From an uncultured Collinsella sp. (lineage in GTDB: Bacteria > Actinomycetota > Coriobacteriia > Coriobacteriales > Coriobacteriaceae): a DNA stretch of 49,070 bases. The notes beneath the pieces are model-generated. The model was not told the origin of the DNA. It made no database searches and saw nothing but the letters and a program-made list of their open reading frames with translations. Made by a program: the position numbers and the translations under genes. Below, piece by piece: positions 1-7,827 of this stretch. The DNA is taken from positions 1 to 49,070 of the forward strand of contig CAUEMA010000013.1 of the NCBI GenBank assembly GCA_959018755.1. Reading direction: 5' to 3'. Each line of letters begins with the position of its first letter. The first letter of the stretch is position 1.

Positions 1-241
1 ACGATATGGCACCGTGGGGACACATGTATGTCAATCCTGGTCTAACAGAGCCTTTGTTTTTCGTCAAACGGTTTTTTTCGCGAAGCAAATAAAAATAACC
101 GCCTCGAACGATCATGAAAAATGCGTCCAGATTATAAGCACACCAGATGCTCGTAATCGAGTTTTAAGTTTAAATTCAGCCCGGCAAAATGATAATCAAC
201 CACCGGAAGAGGTTGTCTGGATCTTGTTCTTCTTTTATTCG

Positions 242-400
242 CTACATGAGACCGTGCACCGCGGACATATCGAGAAAATCATCCGCGGTATCACCGCCTT
301 GTTGGGCCGGGTGCCTTTGTCGGGCACGGGCGAAGTTTACCAACATGATTGTCGCACCATCAAACACCAATGAATGCCTCGCGGCTCTCCAGCCACTCTA
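242..400 (-). other. possible coding remnant in an otherwise unassigned 450-bp stretch
   Basis: Positions 1-451 hold no gene I can identify. On the minus strand a GC-rich frame of about 50 codons is open from near 400 to a TAG at 242-244. An ATG inside it would give 34 residues, ending in DMSAVHGLM. It stands out against the AT-rich DNA around it, so it may be the 3' end of a decayed gene or a short protein. Plus-strand frames in the same place look like its shadow. I recognise no family, and no Shine-Dalgarno site decides a start. Confidence 0.2.
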
Positions 401-451
401 GAGTTATTGAACTCTCAATGCGCCCATTCAAGTCTGACAGAGGCGGGATGT

Positions 452-2233
452 TTAGCTCCGGAATAGCTTATTCTCAATCCATTCTGCAAGCTTTTGCCTC
501 TTCGAAGGTAAGGCGCCTATAACAGATACACTTTCAAGAATAATTGTTACTAATATTCCAGGAACTGCATCGATACCGAGCTTGCATTGGGCATGCACAA
601 GATAAACGAGTAGGAGCGTAAAGAAAGCCACGCATAGCGCAACGATTATCGTTGCAGCCTTTTTGGCAATAGTCCTAACGCGTTTGCTCTTCCTGTCCAG
701 CTCGACCGACAAGCTTTTACTTTGACCCTGGAGCTCTTCATTGACGGTTCTAATTTCAGACAGTTCCTTAGAAAGTCTCGCGTTTTCTCCGCGGATTGAA
801 TCAATTTCTTGATCCCGAATATTACTCCTATATACCACTTCAGCTTCATCGATAATGTCATCAAAGTCAAAGGTGCCGATATGGTCGTCGTCACGAGCGT
901 CCTCTTTTACTGCCAGCACCTTTCTCGTGTCCATACTGTATAAATAGTGAACAGCATCCTCGCGGGATATCTTTCCTTCTTTGTTGTATTTGAGTAGCTT
1001 TTCCGCAAATGACTTCCATACATGGTCCGAAGGTATTGCAGCCGCGGCGCATGCAGACAAAAGAGCCTTTTCACCATACCTTTTTGCACTGGCTGGATCG
1101 CTATACAGCCATGCCAGGTTAGCCATTTTCGTTAAAGAATAAATAGGTGGAAGTATAGTCGGACTTTCAGTCTTATTCCACCATTTGGTCGACTGTCTCA
1201 CCGTCATCATGGAGGTCGTTACGAAAAAATATCTCGCCGTTTTAAACGATTTTGCCGTCAGTTTCTCTCTTAGAGTAAGAATTGCCGCGATGCAATTGAC
1301 ATCGTGCATAATTGCAAGCTCAGCATCGCAACCTTCCGGACGCTGCAGGTACTTAATCAATGTTTCCTCATCATACACATAAAGGAACTTACGAGAAGGG
1401 GTCTCGTCAACTTGAAAATGCAGCTCAGTTTCAACGACATATGATGGGTCGCTTGATATTCTGACGACATCAGCCTTGCTGTAGCCTCTTCTTCTCAGGT
1501 TCATATCATATGAGCTTGGCCTGTCAAAGCGACTAAGGTCGTCCCATCTATCGACGACGCCGGACAAGACTCTTGTCATCTCTTCAATTGTTAAATCAAA
1601 CACTCGGAGCTCGGCACCAGCGCGTTGAAGCATCGATATGGCCTCGTTTACGAGCCTTTCCTCTTCTTCGGTTCCATATCCCAAGGCCCTGCAAACCGTT
1701 GGGCTGTCGAGGTACAAAACAGTTCCTTCAAGCGACTGCGTATTTGATGCAAAACCAGGAAGAAACGCCGCCTCATAGACAATATGCCCTCGAACGAGTT
1801 TAACGGCGGCGTTAAAACTAGTTTCGTTATTTTGCTTTGCCCACAATAAATACCTTCCCACCCATTTTGTTGCTTTACACTCGGCTTCATTAACCACGAG
1901 CTCCCTTGTCGAGAGGGAGTCCAGATGGTCCTCAAAATAAGCGATTAGGTCTTTCCTGCACTTACTGTTGGAATACTTCTTCTTTTCTTGTTTACGTGCA
2001 TATCGGCCCATGTCATTGATAAGCTTGGTCAGATCGCCATTAATTTTATGTAACGCAGCACTGACATCAGCGGTTTCCATAGGTTTGGATGTGTGCTCAT
2101 AAAATCCATTAGCTCTTTTGATATAGCCACTTTTAGCCAACCGACGGAGAAGGCCCTCGACAACAGGAGAAGGTAAACCGATACCGCATCGACTGACTAT
2201 CTTATCGACCACATCGGTAATTTTGAATTTCAT
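452..2233 (-). CDS. winged-helix / PIN-like nuclease / coiled-coil / two-TM membrane protein, unknown role
   Basis: 593 residues. Residues 5-48 look like a small winged-helix domain. Residues 172-345 have the layout of a PIN-like ribonuclease fold: a hydrophobic strand ending in Asp176 (LYLDSPTV), Glu217/218 (LTIEEM), Asp311 (MHDVNCIAAI) and a last strand FVTTS (337-341), where many PIN domains have a further Asp. Residues about 472-520 are charged and coiled-coil-like, followed by hydrophobic helices at about 524-546 and 555-577. The likely topology is a cytosolic nuclease anchored by its C-terminus. It lies 9 nt behind a small ORF and has no obvious Shine-Dalgarno site, so translation may be coupled. 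Base composition is clearly AT-richer than the core genes, which suggests transfer. Similar nuclease-plus-TM architectures occur in stress and phage-defence proteins; assigning such a role here is inference. The PIN call rests on spaced acidic residues only. Confidence 0.6.
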   Translation of the reverse strand: MKFKITDVVDKIVSRCGIGLPSPVVEGLLRRLAKSGYIKRANGFYEHTSKPMETADVSAALHKINGDLTKLINDMGRYARKQEKKKYSNSKCRKDLIAYFEDHLDSLSTRELVVNEAECKATKWVGRYLLWAKQNNETSFNAAVKLVRGHIVYEAAFLPGFASNTQSLEGTVLYLDSPTVCRALGYGTEEEERLVNEAISMLQRAGAELRVFDLTIEEMTRVLSGVVDRWDDLSRFDRPSSYDMNLRRRGYSKADVVRISSDPSYVVETELHFQVDETPSRKFLYVYDEETLIKYLQRPEGCDAELAIMHDVNCIAAILTLREKLTAKSFKTARYFFVTTSMMTVRQSTKWWNKTESPTILPPIYSLTKMANLAWLYSDPASAKRYGEKALLSACAAAAIPSDHVWKSFAEKLLKYNKEGKISREDAVHYLYSMDTRKVLAVKEDARDDDHIGTFDFDDIIDEAEVVYRSNIRDQEIDSIRGENARLSKELSEIRTVNEELQGQSKSLSVELDRKSKRVRTIAKKAATIIVALCVAFFTLLLVYLVHAQCKLGIDAVPGILVTIILESVSVIGALPSKRQKLAEWIENKLFRS

Positions 2234-2242
2234 ACCGTAGAG

Positions 2243-2386
2243 TTAGAGAACAGAGTCTTCTACAAATGGCATGAAAAGACCCAATCGGTCGGTTTTGTTT
2301 GCATCCGTTCCTGAGTCAATTGCCGCCTCAAGAAAAGCAAGGGAAGCAAGTGCGTTGGAAGAACGCGAGTCGGTCTTCTTGGACAT
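2243..2386 (-). CDS. small 47-residue ORF upstream of the PIN-like gene
   Basis: An ATG at 2386 opens 47 codons (MSKKTDSRSSNALASLAFLE... ending FVEDSVL) and stops 9 nt before the ATG of the PIN-like gene. A GAGAGG Shine-Dalgarno-like sequence lies 8 nt before the start. The peptide is polar, with one short hydrophobic-helical stretch (ALASLAFLEAA) and no Cys or membrane helix. The base composition matches the downstream gene, and the spacing suggests a two-gene unit. It could be a partner or inhibitor of the PIN protein, a leader peptide for translational coupling, or chance. I recognise no family. Confidence 0.5.
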   Translation of the reverse strand: MSKKTDSRSSNALASLAFLEAAIDSGTDANKTDRLGLFMPFVEDSVL

Positions 2387-2400
2387 AGAATCGGCCTCTC

Positions 2401-2440
2401 AAAAAAGACCCCGCAATCCATTAAGGCTGCGGGGTCAAAA
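2401..2440 (-). terminator. intrinsic terminator of the polysaccharide operon
   Basis: Read on the minus strand: a 9-bp perfect stem GACCCCGCA/TGCGGGGTC (2407-2415 with 2428-2436), a 12-nt loop, then six T. It directly follows the stop codon of the NeuB-like remnant (2441). The T-run ends immediately before the GAGAGG ribosome-binding site of the small ORF, so the two downstream genes need read-through or an unseen promoter. Confidence 0.85.
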
Positions 2441-3081
2441 CTAAATCATTTCCCAAGTCAAGATAGTGTCTTCAGCAAGATCGTCCTTTACCGCGCGGCC
2501 AATAACCACATCGGCATAAGTCGGAGCGATTCCCGTGCCGGGGCGCTTGGGCATCAGGTCCTCCTTGGCGATCACCTCGCCGGCCTTCATGCCACGCGTC
2601 AGCACAAGCGAGCGCCTCGCCTCACGGCGGGGCGTCTCCTCGCAAGCGAGGACCGTCTTCTCCGAGGAGCCCAGGATCCTGTCATGAATCGGAAGTTCTC
2701 AATGGCGCGTTTGAAGTCCTCGACGTCGCCGGAGTGGTAGCGATCGTTTCCAGGAAGCGACTTGTCCAGCGTGAAGTGCTTCTCGATGACCTCGGCACCG
2801 AGGAGGTATGCCGTCGAGAGCGTCTGCATCGAGGCGTCCTCAGGCTTGCTCGCGCAGCACTGCATGTGGCTATCGATCGACTCGTGGCGACGCCCCCAGA
2901 AACAATAGGAGTCGACCCCTCGGGCCGCGAGCCGCACGTGCAAGCCGCGCAAAATGGAGCCGGTCGAGCCGTTGTAGAAGCCCTTGAGCTGGACGTAACA
3001 AAGGGGCCTATTCAGGCCCTCCGCCAACTCTAGTGCTTCGTCCACGAGAGCGTCGGTCGTCGTAACGTCACCCACGATCAT
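2441..3081 (-). pseudogene. NeuB-like sialic-acid-type synthase, shortened and frameshifted
   Basis: The ATG at 3081 overlaps the capG stop (TAATG). The frame contains a clear NeuB-family block, LGAEVIEKHFTLDKSLPG followed by NDRYHSGDVEDFKRAIENF, then goes out of frame at an ATG at 2683-2685. Restoring one G there gives MDRILGSSEKTV and a continuous SAF-like C-terminal domain (RGMKAGEVIAKEDL, PGTGIAPTYADVVIGRAV) ending at TAG 2441. The repaired protein would be about 213 residues, against roughly 340-360 for NeuB. The N-terminal half of the TIM barrel is therefore missing or degenerate, and residues 35-70 do not match the family well. NeuB enzymes condense phosphoenolpyruvate with an N-acetylhexosamine to make nonulosonic acids. 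The copy is probably non-functional; a sequencing error could explain the frameshift but not the missing half. Confidence 0.75.
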
Positions 3082-4271
3082 TACAGGCTCTTCCTCCACA
3101 CCATCTTGTCCACGACGCTGGTGTAGCTCTGGATGATCTTGACCACCTTGGTGGAGACGGTCTCGTCGGCGTAGTCGGGAACGGGCGCCTCGGGAAGCGA
3201 GCCCTCGGCGTCGAGCTCGACGGCGGTGCGGACGGCCTGCAGCAGACCCTTCTCAGAGATACCGGCCAGCGTGAAGCAGGCCTTGTCCAGGGCCTCGGGG
3301 CGCTCGGTGGAGGTGCGGATGCACACCGCCGGGAACGGGCGGCCGACGCTCGCGAAGAAGCTGGACTCCTCGGGCAGCGTGCCGGAGTCGGACACCACCG
3401 CGAAGGCGTTCATCTGCAGGCAGTTGTAGTCGTGGAAGCCCATGGGCTCGTGCATGCGCACGCGCGGGTCGAGCTTAAAGCCGGTGGCCTCCAGGCGCTT
3501 GCGGGAGCGCGGGTGGCAGGAGTACAGGATCGGCATGTCGTACTTCTCCGCGAGCGCGTTGATGGCGGTGAACAGGCTCGTGAAGTTGGCCTCGGTGTCG
3601 ATGTTCTCCTCGCGGTGGGCGGAGAGCAGCATGTAGCGCTTGGGCTCCAGGCCGAGCTCGGCCAGGACGTCGGAGGCCTCGATCTTGCCCAGGTTGGCGC
3701 GCAGGACCTCGGCCATGGGCGAGCCAGTGACGTAAGTGCGCTCCGGGGCGCAGCCGGTGTCCTTCAGGTAGCGGCGGGCGTGCTCGGAGTAGGCCAGGTT
3801 GACGTCGGAGATCACGTCGACGATGCGGCGGTTGGTCTCCTCGGGCAGGCACTCGTCCTTGCAGCGGTTGCCGGCCTCCATGTGGAAGATGGGGATGTGC
3901 AGGCGCTTGGCCGCGATGGCCGACAGGCAGCTGTTGGTGTCGCCCAGGATCAGGAGGGCGTCAGGCTGCACCTCGACCATCAGCTTGTAGCTCGCGGCGA
4001 TGATGTTGCCCACCGTCTCGCCCAGGTCGGCGCCCACGGCGTCCAGGTAGACGTCCGGGTCGTCCAGAGACAGGTCGCGGAAGAAGATGCCGTTCAAGGT
4101 GTAGTCGTAGTTCTGCCCGGTGTGCGCCAGCAGGCAGTCGAAGTGTCGGCGGCACTTCTTGATGACCTCGGACAGGCGGATGACCTCGGGGCGTGTGCCC
4201 ACGATGATCAGGAGCTTAAGACGACCGTCATCTTTAAATCGAACCGTTTTATCTTCTACCATATTTGTCAT
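3081..4271 (-). CDS. capG: UDP-N-acetylglucosamine 2-epimerase family, CapG/FnlC type
   Basis: 396 residues, the usual length for non-hydrolysing WecB-like epimerases. Family motifs seen: GTRPEVIRLSEV near residue 26, HTGQNYDYTLN, EAGNRCKDECLPEETNRRI, AHREENID, and DSGTLPEESSFF in the UDP-binding C-terminal half. With CapE and CapF in the same operon, the expected reaction is the last step to UDP-N-acetyl-L-fucosamine (C2 epimerisation), carried out in the cytosol. WecB-type UDP-ManNAc synthesis is the alternative; the CapE/CapF context favours FucNAc. The ATG follows the preceding stop by 2 nt, with GAAAGG upstream. The gene is strongly GC-rich compared with the glycosyltransferase genes before it. 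Confidence 0.88.
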   Translation of the reverse strand: MTNMVEDKTVRFKDDGRLKLLIIVGTRPEVIRLSEVIKKCRRHFDCLLAHTGQNYDYTLNGIFFRDLSLDDPDVYLDAVGADLGETVGNIIAASYKLMVEVQPDALLILGDTNSCLSAIAAKRLHIPIFHMEAGNRCKDECLPEETNRRIVDVISDVNLAYSEHARRYLKDTGCAPERTYVTGSPMAEVLRANLGKIEASDVLAELGLEPKRYMLLSAHREENIDTEANFTSLFTAINALAEKYDMPILYSCHPRSRKRLEATGFKLDPRVRMHEPMGFHDYNCLQMNAFAVVSDSGTLPEESSFFASVGRPFPAVCIRTSTERPEALDKACFTLAGISEKGLLQAVRTAVELDAEGSLPEAPVPDYADETVSTKVVKIIQSYTSVVDKMVWRKSL

Positions 4272-4273
4272 TT

Positions 4274-5275
4274 TTAACCTTTCTTAATTGTTTGTCTAAG
4301 TGAGAGGTCCGGCGGAAAGTTAAGCAGGCGCTTCGCAACCAGCTTCACGAGTACACCGATGTAATCCTTGGCGGGGTACAGCAGCTTACGCTCGATTAGC
4401 CGCTCATACGTCATATCGAGTTCAACGGTCTCAGGGTGTCTGAGCGGAAACGGGAGTTCGTAACCATCCATTGAACAGAACCGGTTCGTCATATCTAGCG
4501 AGAGATCATTGCCACCGTGCTCCGAACAGTCGTCAACACCAATATTCTCTATAAGGTTCACTGATGGGGCGATGCCAAAAAATCCGCCCGTCCTGAGGGT
4601 CCATGCCATATGGTAATCCCAAGAATAGTAACGCCCAGTACGGCCCTTGTGTGCTTTCTCGTACTCCACGTTGAACAGCTGTTGGAGATAGAGCCGCCTC
4701 ACCGAATACGTGTTACGAGCGCGCCTCATGTCCTCGGGAGTTGTCTTGTTCAGGTCAAAGTCGTAGGAAGATAGAAACTTGTCTCCCCATGATGCCCATC
4801 CACATGGCATAAGTTGTCGCGTAAAAATGTATGAAGCATTATGTGGCGCTTCGTATTGCGATAGATAGTTAGTCCCGCAGATCCAGAGAATCTTATCATT
4901 GTCACGATAGCGCGCTAGCATTTCTGCACAGAACGGGAAGAATGACAAAGAAGGTAGATTGTCGTCCTCCAAGAAAATGGCAACAGGCTCCCGCTCGAAT
5001 ACTCGCTTCGCGCCAAGTGCGATGTTTCCGTATACCCCCCTATTCTCCTTTGCGTAGTCTCGCACAACCTCACAGTCCCAAGTAATAAGAGAGTCGACGC
5101 CACGCCTCACTTTGTCGACAGCGAGGCGTTCTGCCTCATCTCTCCCCTGGTCAGCAATGAGATAGAGCTTACTAGGCCGAACCTCAGCAAGTCTATCGAA
5201 AATCCTCTCAAGAGTATCGAGACGTTTGAAAATGAATACTGCGACGGGAATGTCGAACGTCTTGTCATCGCTCAA
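4274..5275 (-). CDS. glycosyltransferase with EDD motif (GT-A like)
   Basis: About 333 residues when started at TTG 5275, which has a strong GAAAGGAG Shine-Dalgarno sequence 10 nt upstream. The open frame runs further 5', but only over the end of the previous gene. The N-terminus FDIPVAVFIFKRLDTLE resembles the first beta-strand of GT-A glycosyltransferases. FLEDDNLPSLSFFPFCAEML contains the metal-binding DXD-like motif, and LMPCGWASWGDKF is a W-x-x-W segment common in this type of polysaccharide transferase. No membrane helix is evident. It presumably adds one sugar to the lipid-linked repeat unit on the cytosolic face. Donor and acceptor cannot be read from sequence. Overlap with the upstream gene is 11 nt. 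Confidence 0.78.
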   Translation of the reverse strand: MSDDKTFDIPVAVFIFKRLDTLERIFDRLAEVRPSKLYLIADQGRDEAERLAVDKVRRGVDSLITWDCEVVRDYAKENRGVYGNIALGAKRVFEREPVAIFLEDDNLPSLSFFPFCAEMLARYRDNDKILWICGTNYLSQYEAPHNASYIFTRQLMPCGWASWGDKFLSSYDFDLNKTTPEDMRRARNTYSVRRLYLQQLFNVEYEKAHKGRTGRYYSWDYHMAWTLRTGGFFGIAPSVNLIENIGVDDCSEHGGNDLSLDMTNRFCSMDGYELPFPLRHPETVELDMTYERLIERKLLYPAKDYIGVLVKLVAKRLLNFPPDLSLRQTIKKG

Positions 5276-6509
5276 TGTACGTAGACTCCTTTCTGAATAG
5301 CTCAAGAGTGCGTGCGCATTGGTCCTTAGAGCCCTTGTGGTCGATGACATAAGTTTTCGCACGCAAGGAAAGTTGGTGCAGCTCTTCAGGATCCATCGCG
5401 AGAGCTCGATTTAAAGCCGCCTTAAGGCCTCCATCCGTTGCATCGATGAAAAGACCTTCATAGTCTTCAGGCATTCCATCCAGCCTGTAAGCAACGGTTG
5501 GCACACCCGATGCAAGGTACTCCATCATCTTCGAGGGAAAACTAAACTTCGTATAATCCCCTTCGTTCTTGCGCGGGTTAACGAGAATGGTGGCGCCATT
5601 GCGCAGGCCTTCAATCTCTTGGGACGGCAGTACGCCCAGGTATCGCACCATAGGATTCTCAGACTGCAGAGCCGTCATCTCATTTGCCGCCTCGCCGTCA
5701 CCGCAAACAACAAGACCGATTCCTGTATCGTCAAGCCCCTTAAATGCAGAAATTAACTCGCCTAACCCATAGCGGTATTGGAGCGTCCCTGTGTACAAGA
5801 TATACCGCTCGGGCAGATCCCGTACGATGGCTTCAGGCTCAGAAGCGTCATGTTCGTCAGCAATGCCCTCGACAACGGCACACTTCGTCAAGTCAACTCC
5901 AAGGTAAGGAGCCATTGCAGCTGTCAAGGGGACGTAGCAATCCATGCCCTTCATGCCTTTTGAAACAAAATGGTTCTTAAGCCTGTGCAAGAATCCCGTT
6001 CCACGGCTACCCAGCTCCATGTATTGAGGTAAATCAGGAACGATAAGGGCGACAATGCTATTGGGAAATTTCTTTTTTGCGTGATGCAGCGCAGTCACAA
6101 TGGGATAAGTGGCGGCATACCCAACGAAGTAAAGTTGTTCACAGCTTCTGGGGTTAACCTTATCAATCTCAGAGCACAGCCTAGCAGCACGCGAGAACTC
6201 TTTTAAGACCGGTAGGTTAACGAAGCCAGGCCCAACATCTTCACCAGAAATTTCGGAATGCCGGAAGCTATATCGTGGAACGAAAATGCCGGAGTACCTC
6301 TTAGGGAAGGAACCGACGTATTCCGAGTTTATAAGGTGGACGTTTTCAGTACCAAGGCATGAATCGTAACCTTTAACAAACTTCCACTGAAGATTATTCG
6401 CGGCGCTTTGAAGACCGGACTTCGTAAGGCGTCTGATTTCATCTTCACGCTCGCGTGGAAATAATCCGCCGATAAAGTATAACGTTTCTAAATTTTTACT
6501 TTTCTTCAA
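5265..6509 (-). CDS. GT4-family glycosyltransferase
   Basis: About 414 residues from TTG 6509, chosen because GAGGAG lies 7 nt upstream. Upstream codons only overlap the flippase gene. The C-terminal Rossmann domain is GT-B/GT4-like: RYILYTGTLQYRYGLGELI, VVCGDGEAANEM, VRYLGVLPSQEI, and the nucleotide-sugar-binding region TKFSFPSKMMEYLASGVPTVAYRLDG. The N-terminal acceptor domain is divergent. It should act in the cytosol on the undecaprenyl-linked repeat. It overlaps wzx by 14 nt and the next glycosyltransferase by 11 nt, so translation is probably coupled. Donor sugar unknown. Confidence 0.82.
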   Translation of the reverse strand: MKKSKNLETLYFIGGLFPREREDEIRRLTKSGLQSAANNLQWKFVKGYDSCLGTENVHLINSEYVGSFPKRYSGIFVPRYSFRHSEISGEDVGPGFVNLPVLKEFSRAARLCSEIDKVNPRSCEQLYFVGYAATYPIVTALHHAKKKFPNSIVALIVPDLPQYMELGSRGTGFLHRLKNHFVSKGMKGMDCYVPLTAAMAPYLGVDLTKCAVVEGIADEHDASEPEAIVRDLPERYILYTGTLQYRYGLGELISAFKGLDDTGIGLVVCGDGEAANEMTALQSENPMVRYLGVLPSQEIEGLRNGATILVNPRKNEGDYTKFSFPSKMMEYLASGVPTVAYRLDGMPEDYEGLFIDATDGGLKAALNRALAMDPEELHQLSLRAKTYVIDHKGSKDQCARTLELFRKESTYIER

Positions 6510-7827
6510 CGGGACTCTCCTCACTGCCCGCGGTAAGCCAGCGGTTTGCAATATGTTGAGCAATCAGGACAGGAACGAGCACAAGACCGTTAGCGTATAC
6601 AACCGAGGCCCAACTGGTCACATACATGGACAGGATCGCTGAAACTGGATATTTTGCGATGGCACCGAGGCAATAGAAAATAACCTGAGGTCTCAAGCGA
6701 TTCGTGGCGTTACCGAGGCACGTCTCAGAATTGGTTAACACAGTCGCGATGACGAGAAAGATGAGTGAAAAGGACTCGTAAAGCGTGAGGGTCGGCGCCT
6801 GTTCTTTTAGCCATATGCTAAGTATGGAATTGATAAGCAGGCCGATAACGACCGTTCCCGCGGATGCGATTGCCGAGAGCCCCAAATACTTTCTATGCAC
6901 GGAGAGGAGTCTGCGTCTATTCCCCGACGCAAAGGAACTCGCCATGTCGGACCAGATGGGCTGAGCCATGACTCCGAAAAAGACAAGAATAAGATTGAAA
7001 ACCCTATAAGCCACAGAGTAAGGAACGACGCTATCGGAGCCGCAGAGAGAACCGATGAAGAGCTCGTTGGTCGACGACACGAAGAGCAGAGCAATCTGAA
7101 TAACGAAGAATTGAATGCCGAGCGAGCCAAGCGAACGGAAGTAATCTGTCCTTACGTCCTTTAATCTCGGTGTATAGCCCTTGAGTTCGGTGGCGAAAAT
7201 TACAAAACCAGCGGCGACCAGCGGAACCGATAGGGCGATTATCTCGACTACACACATGTACATGAACCGCTCACCAGCCCCCGCCAGGGGAGGTGGGAAA
7301 GCTATGGCGACAAGGATTAGACAGTTGGAGATAAGAAGGAGAAGCGCCGGAGCAGCGTTGCGCTGGACAGCGTAAAACAGAGAGTTCACGAGCTTAAGAA
7401 CGAGCTGAAGCAAAGTACCTGCGATGACGACAATCATACATGCGGTAAGATCACTTCTGCAGATTTCACTATCCCCAACGGAGAAGACAGAGTTCCAGGG
7501 AACGAAGGCAGAGACCGCCACGCCAAGGGGAATCAGCGCGATCACGATCGCGCCAAGGAAAATAACCGACGATGAAATTACGACGCGGGCCCTTTCGGAG
7601 TCACCTTTATTCAACGCGTAAGTCAAATCGTTACGAAGTCCGTTGCCAATTCCGAAATCAAAAAAGGAAATCCAGTTCAACACAGAGAGAACGGTAAACC
7701 AAGCGCCGAGAACTGCATCGTTCGAGAAGAACGACATCATAATGGGCGTCGAAATTAAAGATACAATTAAGGCAAGAACTTTGATGCACGCGTTTGCCGC
7801 AACGCTTAGTTTAAGATTATATTTCAT
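6496..7827 (-). CDS. wzx: Wzx-type polysaccharide flippase
   Basis: About 443 residues (start ATG 7827, MKYNLKLSVAANACIKV; ATG 7839 is also possible). The chain is almost entirely hydrophobic helices, about 12 by eye, with the N-terminal pattern of the MOP/Wzx exporters (LIVSLISTPIMMSFF, then FGIGNGLRNDLTYALNKGD, the conserved first cytoplasmic loop of the family). It would flip undecaprenyl-diphosphate-linked repeat units across the membrane. It overlaps wzy and the next glycosyltransferase. Base composition is AT-richer than capE/F/G. Confidence 0.87.
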   Translation of the reverse strand: MKYNLKLSVAANACIKVLALIVSLISTPIMMSFFSNDAVLGAWFTVLSVLNWISFFDFGIGNGLRNDLTYALNKGDSERARVVISSSVIFLGAIVIALIPLGVAVSAFVPWNSVFSVGDSEICRSDLTACMIVVIAGTLLQLVLKLVNSLFYAVQRNAAPALLLLISNCLILVAIAFPPPLAGAGERFMYMCVVEIIALSVPLVAAGFVIFATELKGYTPRLKDVRTDYFRSLGSLGIQFFVIQIALLFVSSTNELFIGSLCGSDSVVPYSVAYRVFNLILVFFGVMAQPIWSDMASSFASGNRRRLLSVHRKYLGLSAIASAGTVVIGLLINSILSIWLKEQAPTLTLYESFSLIFLVIATVLTNSETCLGNATNRLRPQVIFYCLGAIAKYPVSAILSMYVTSWASVVYANGLVLVPVLIAQHIANRWLTAGSEESPVEEK

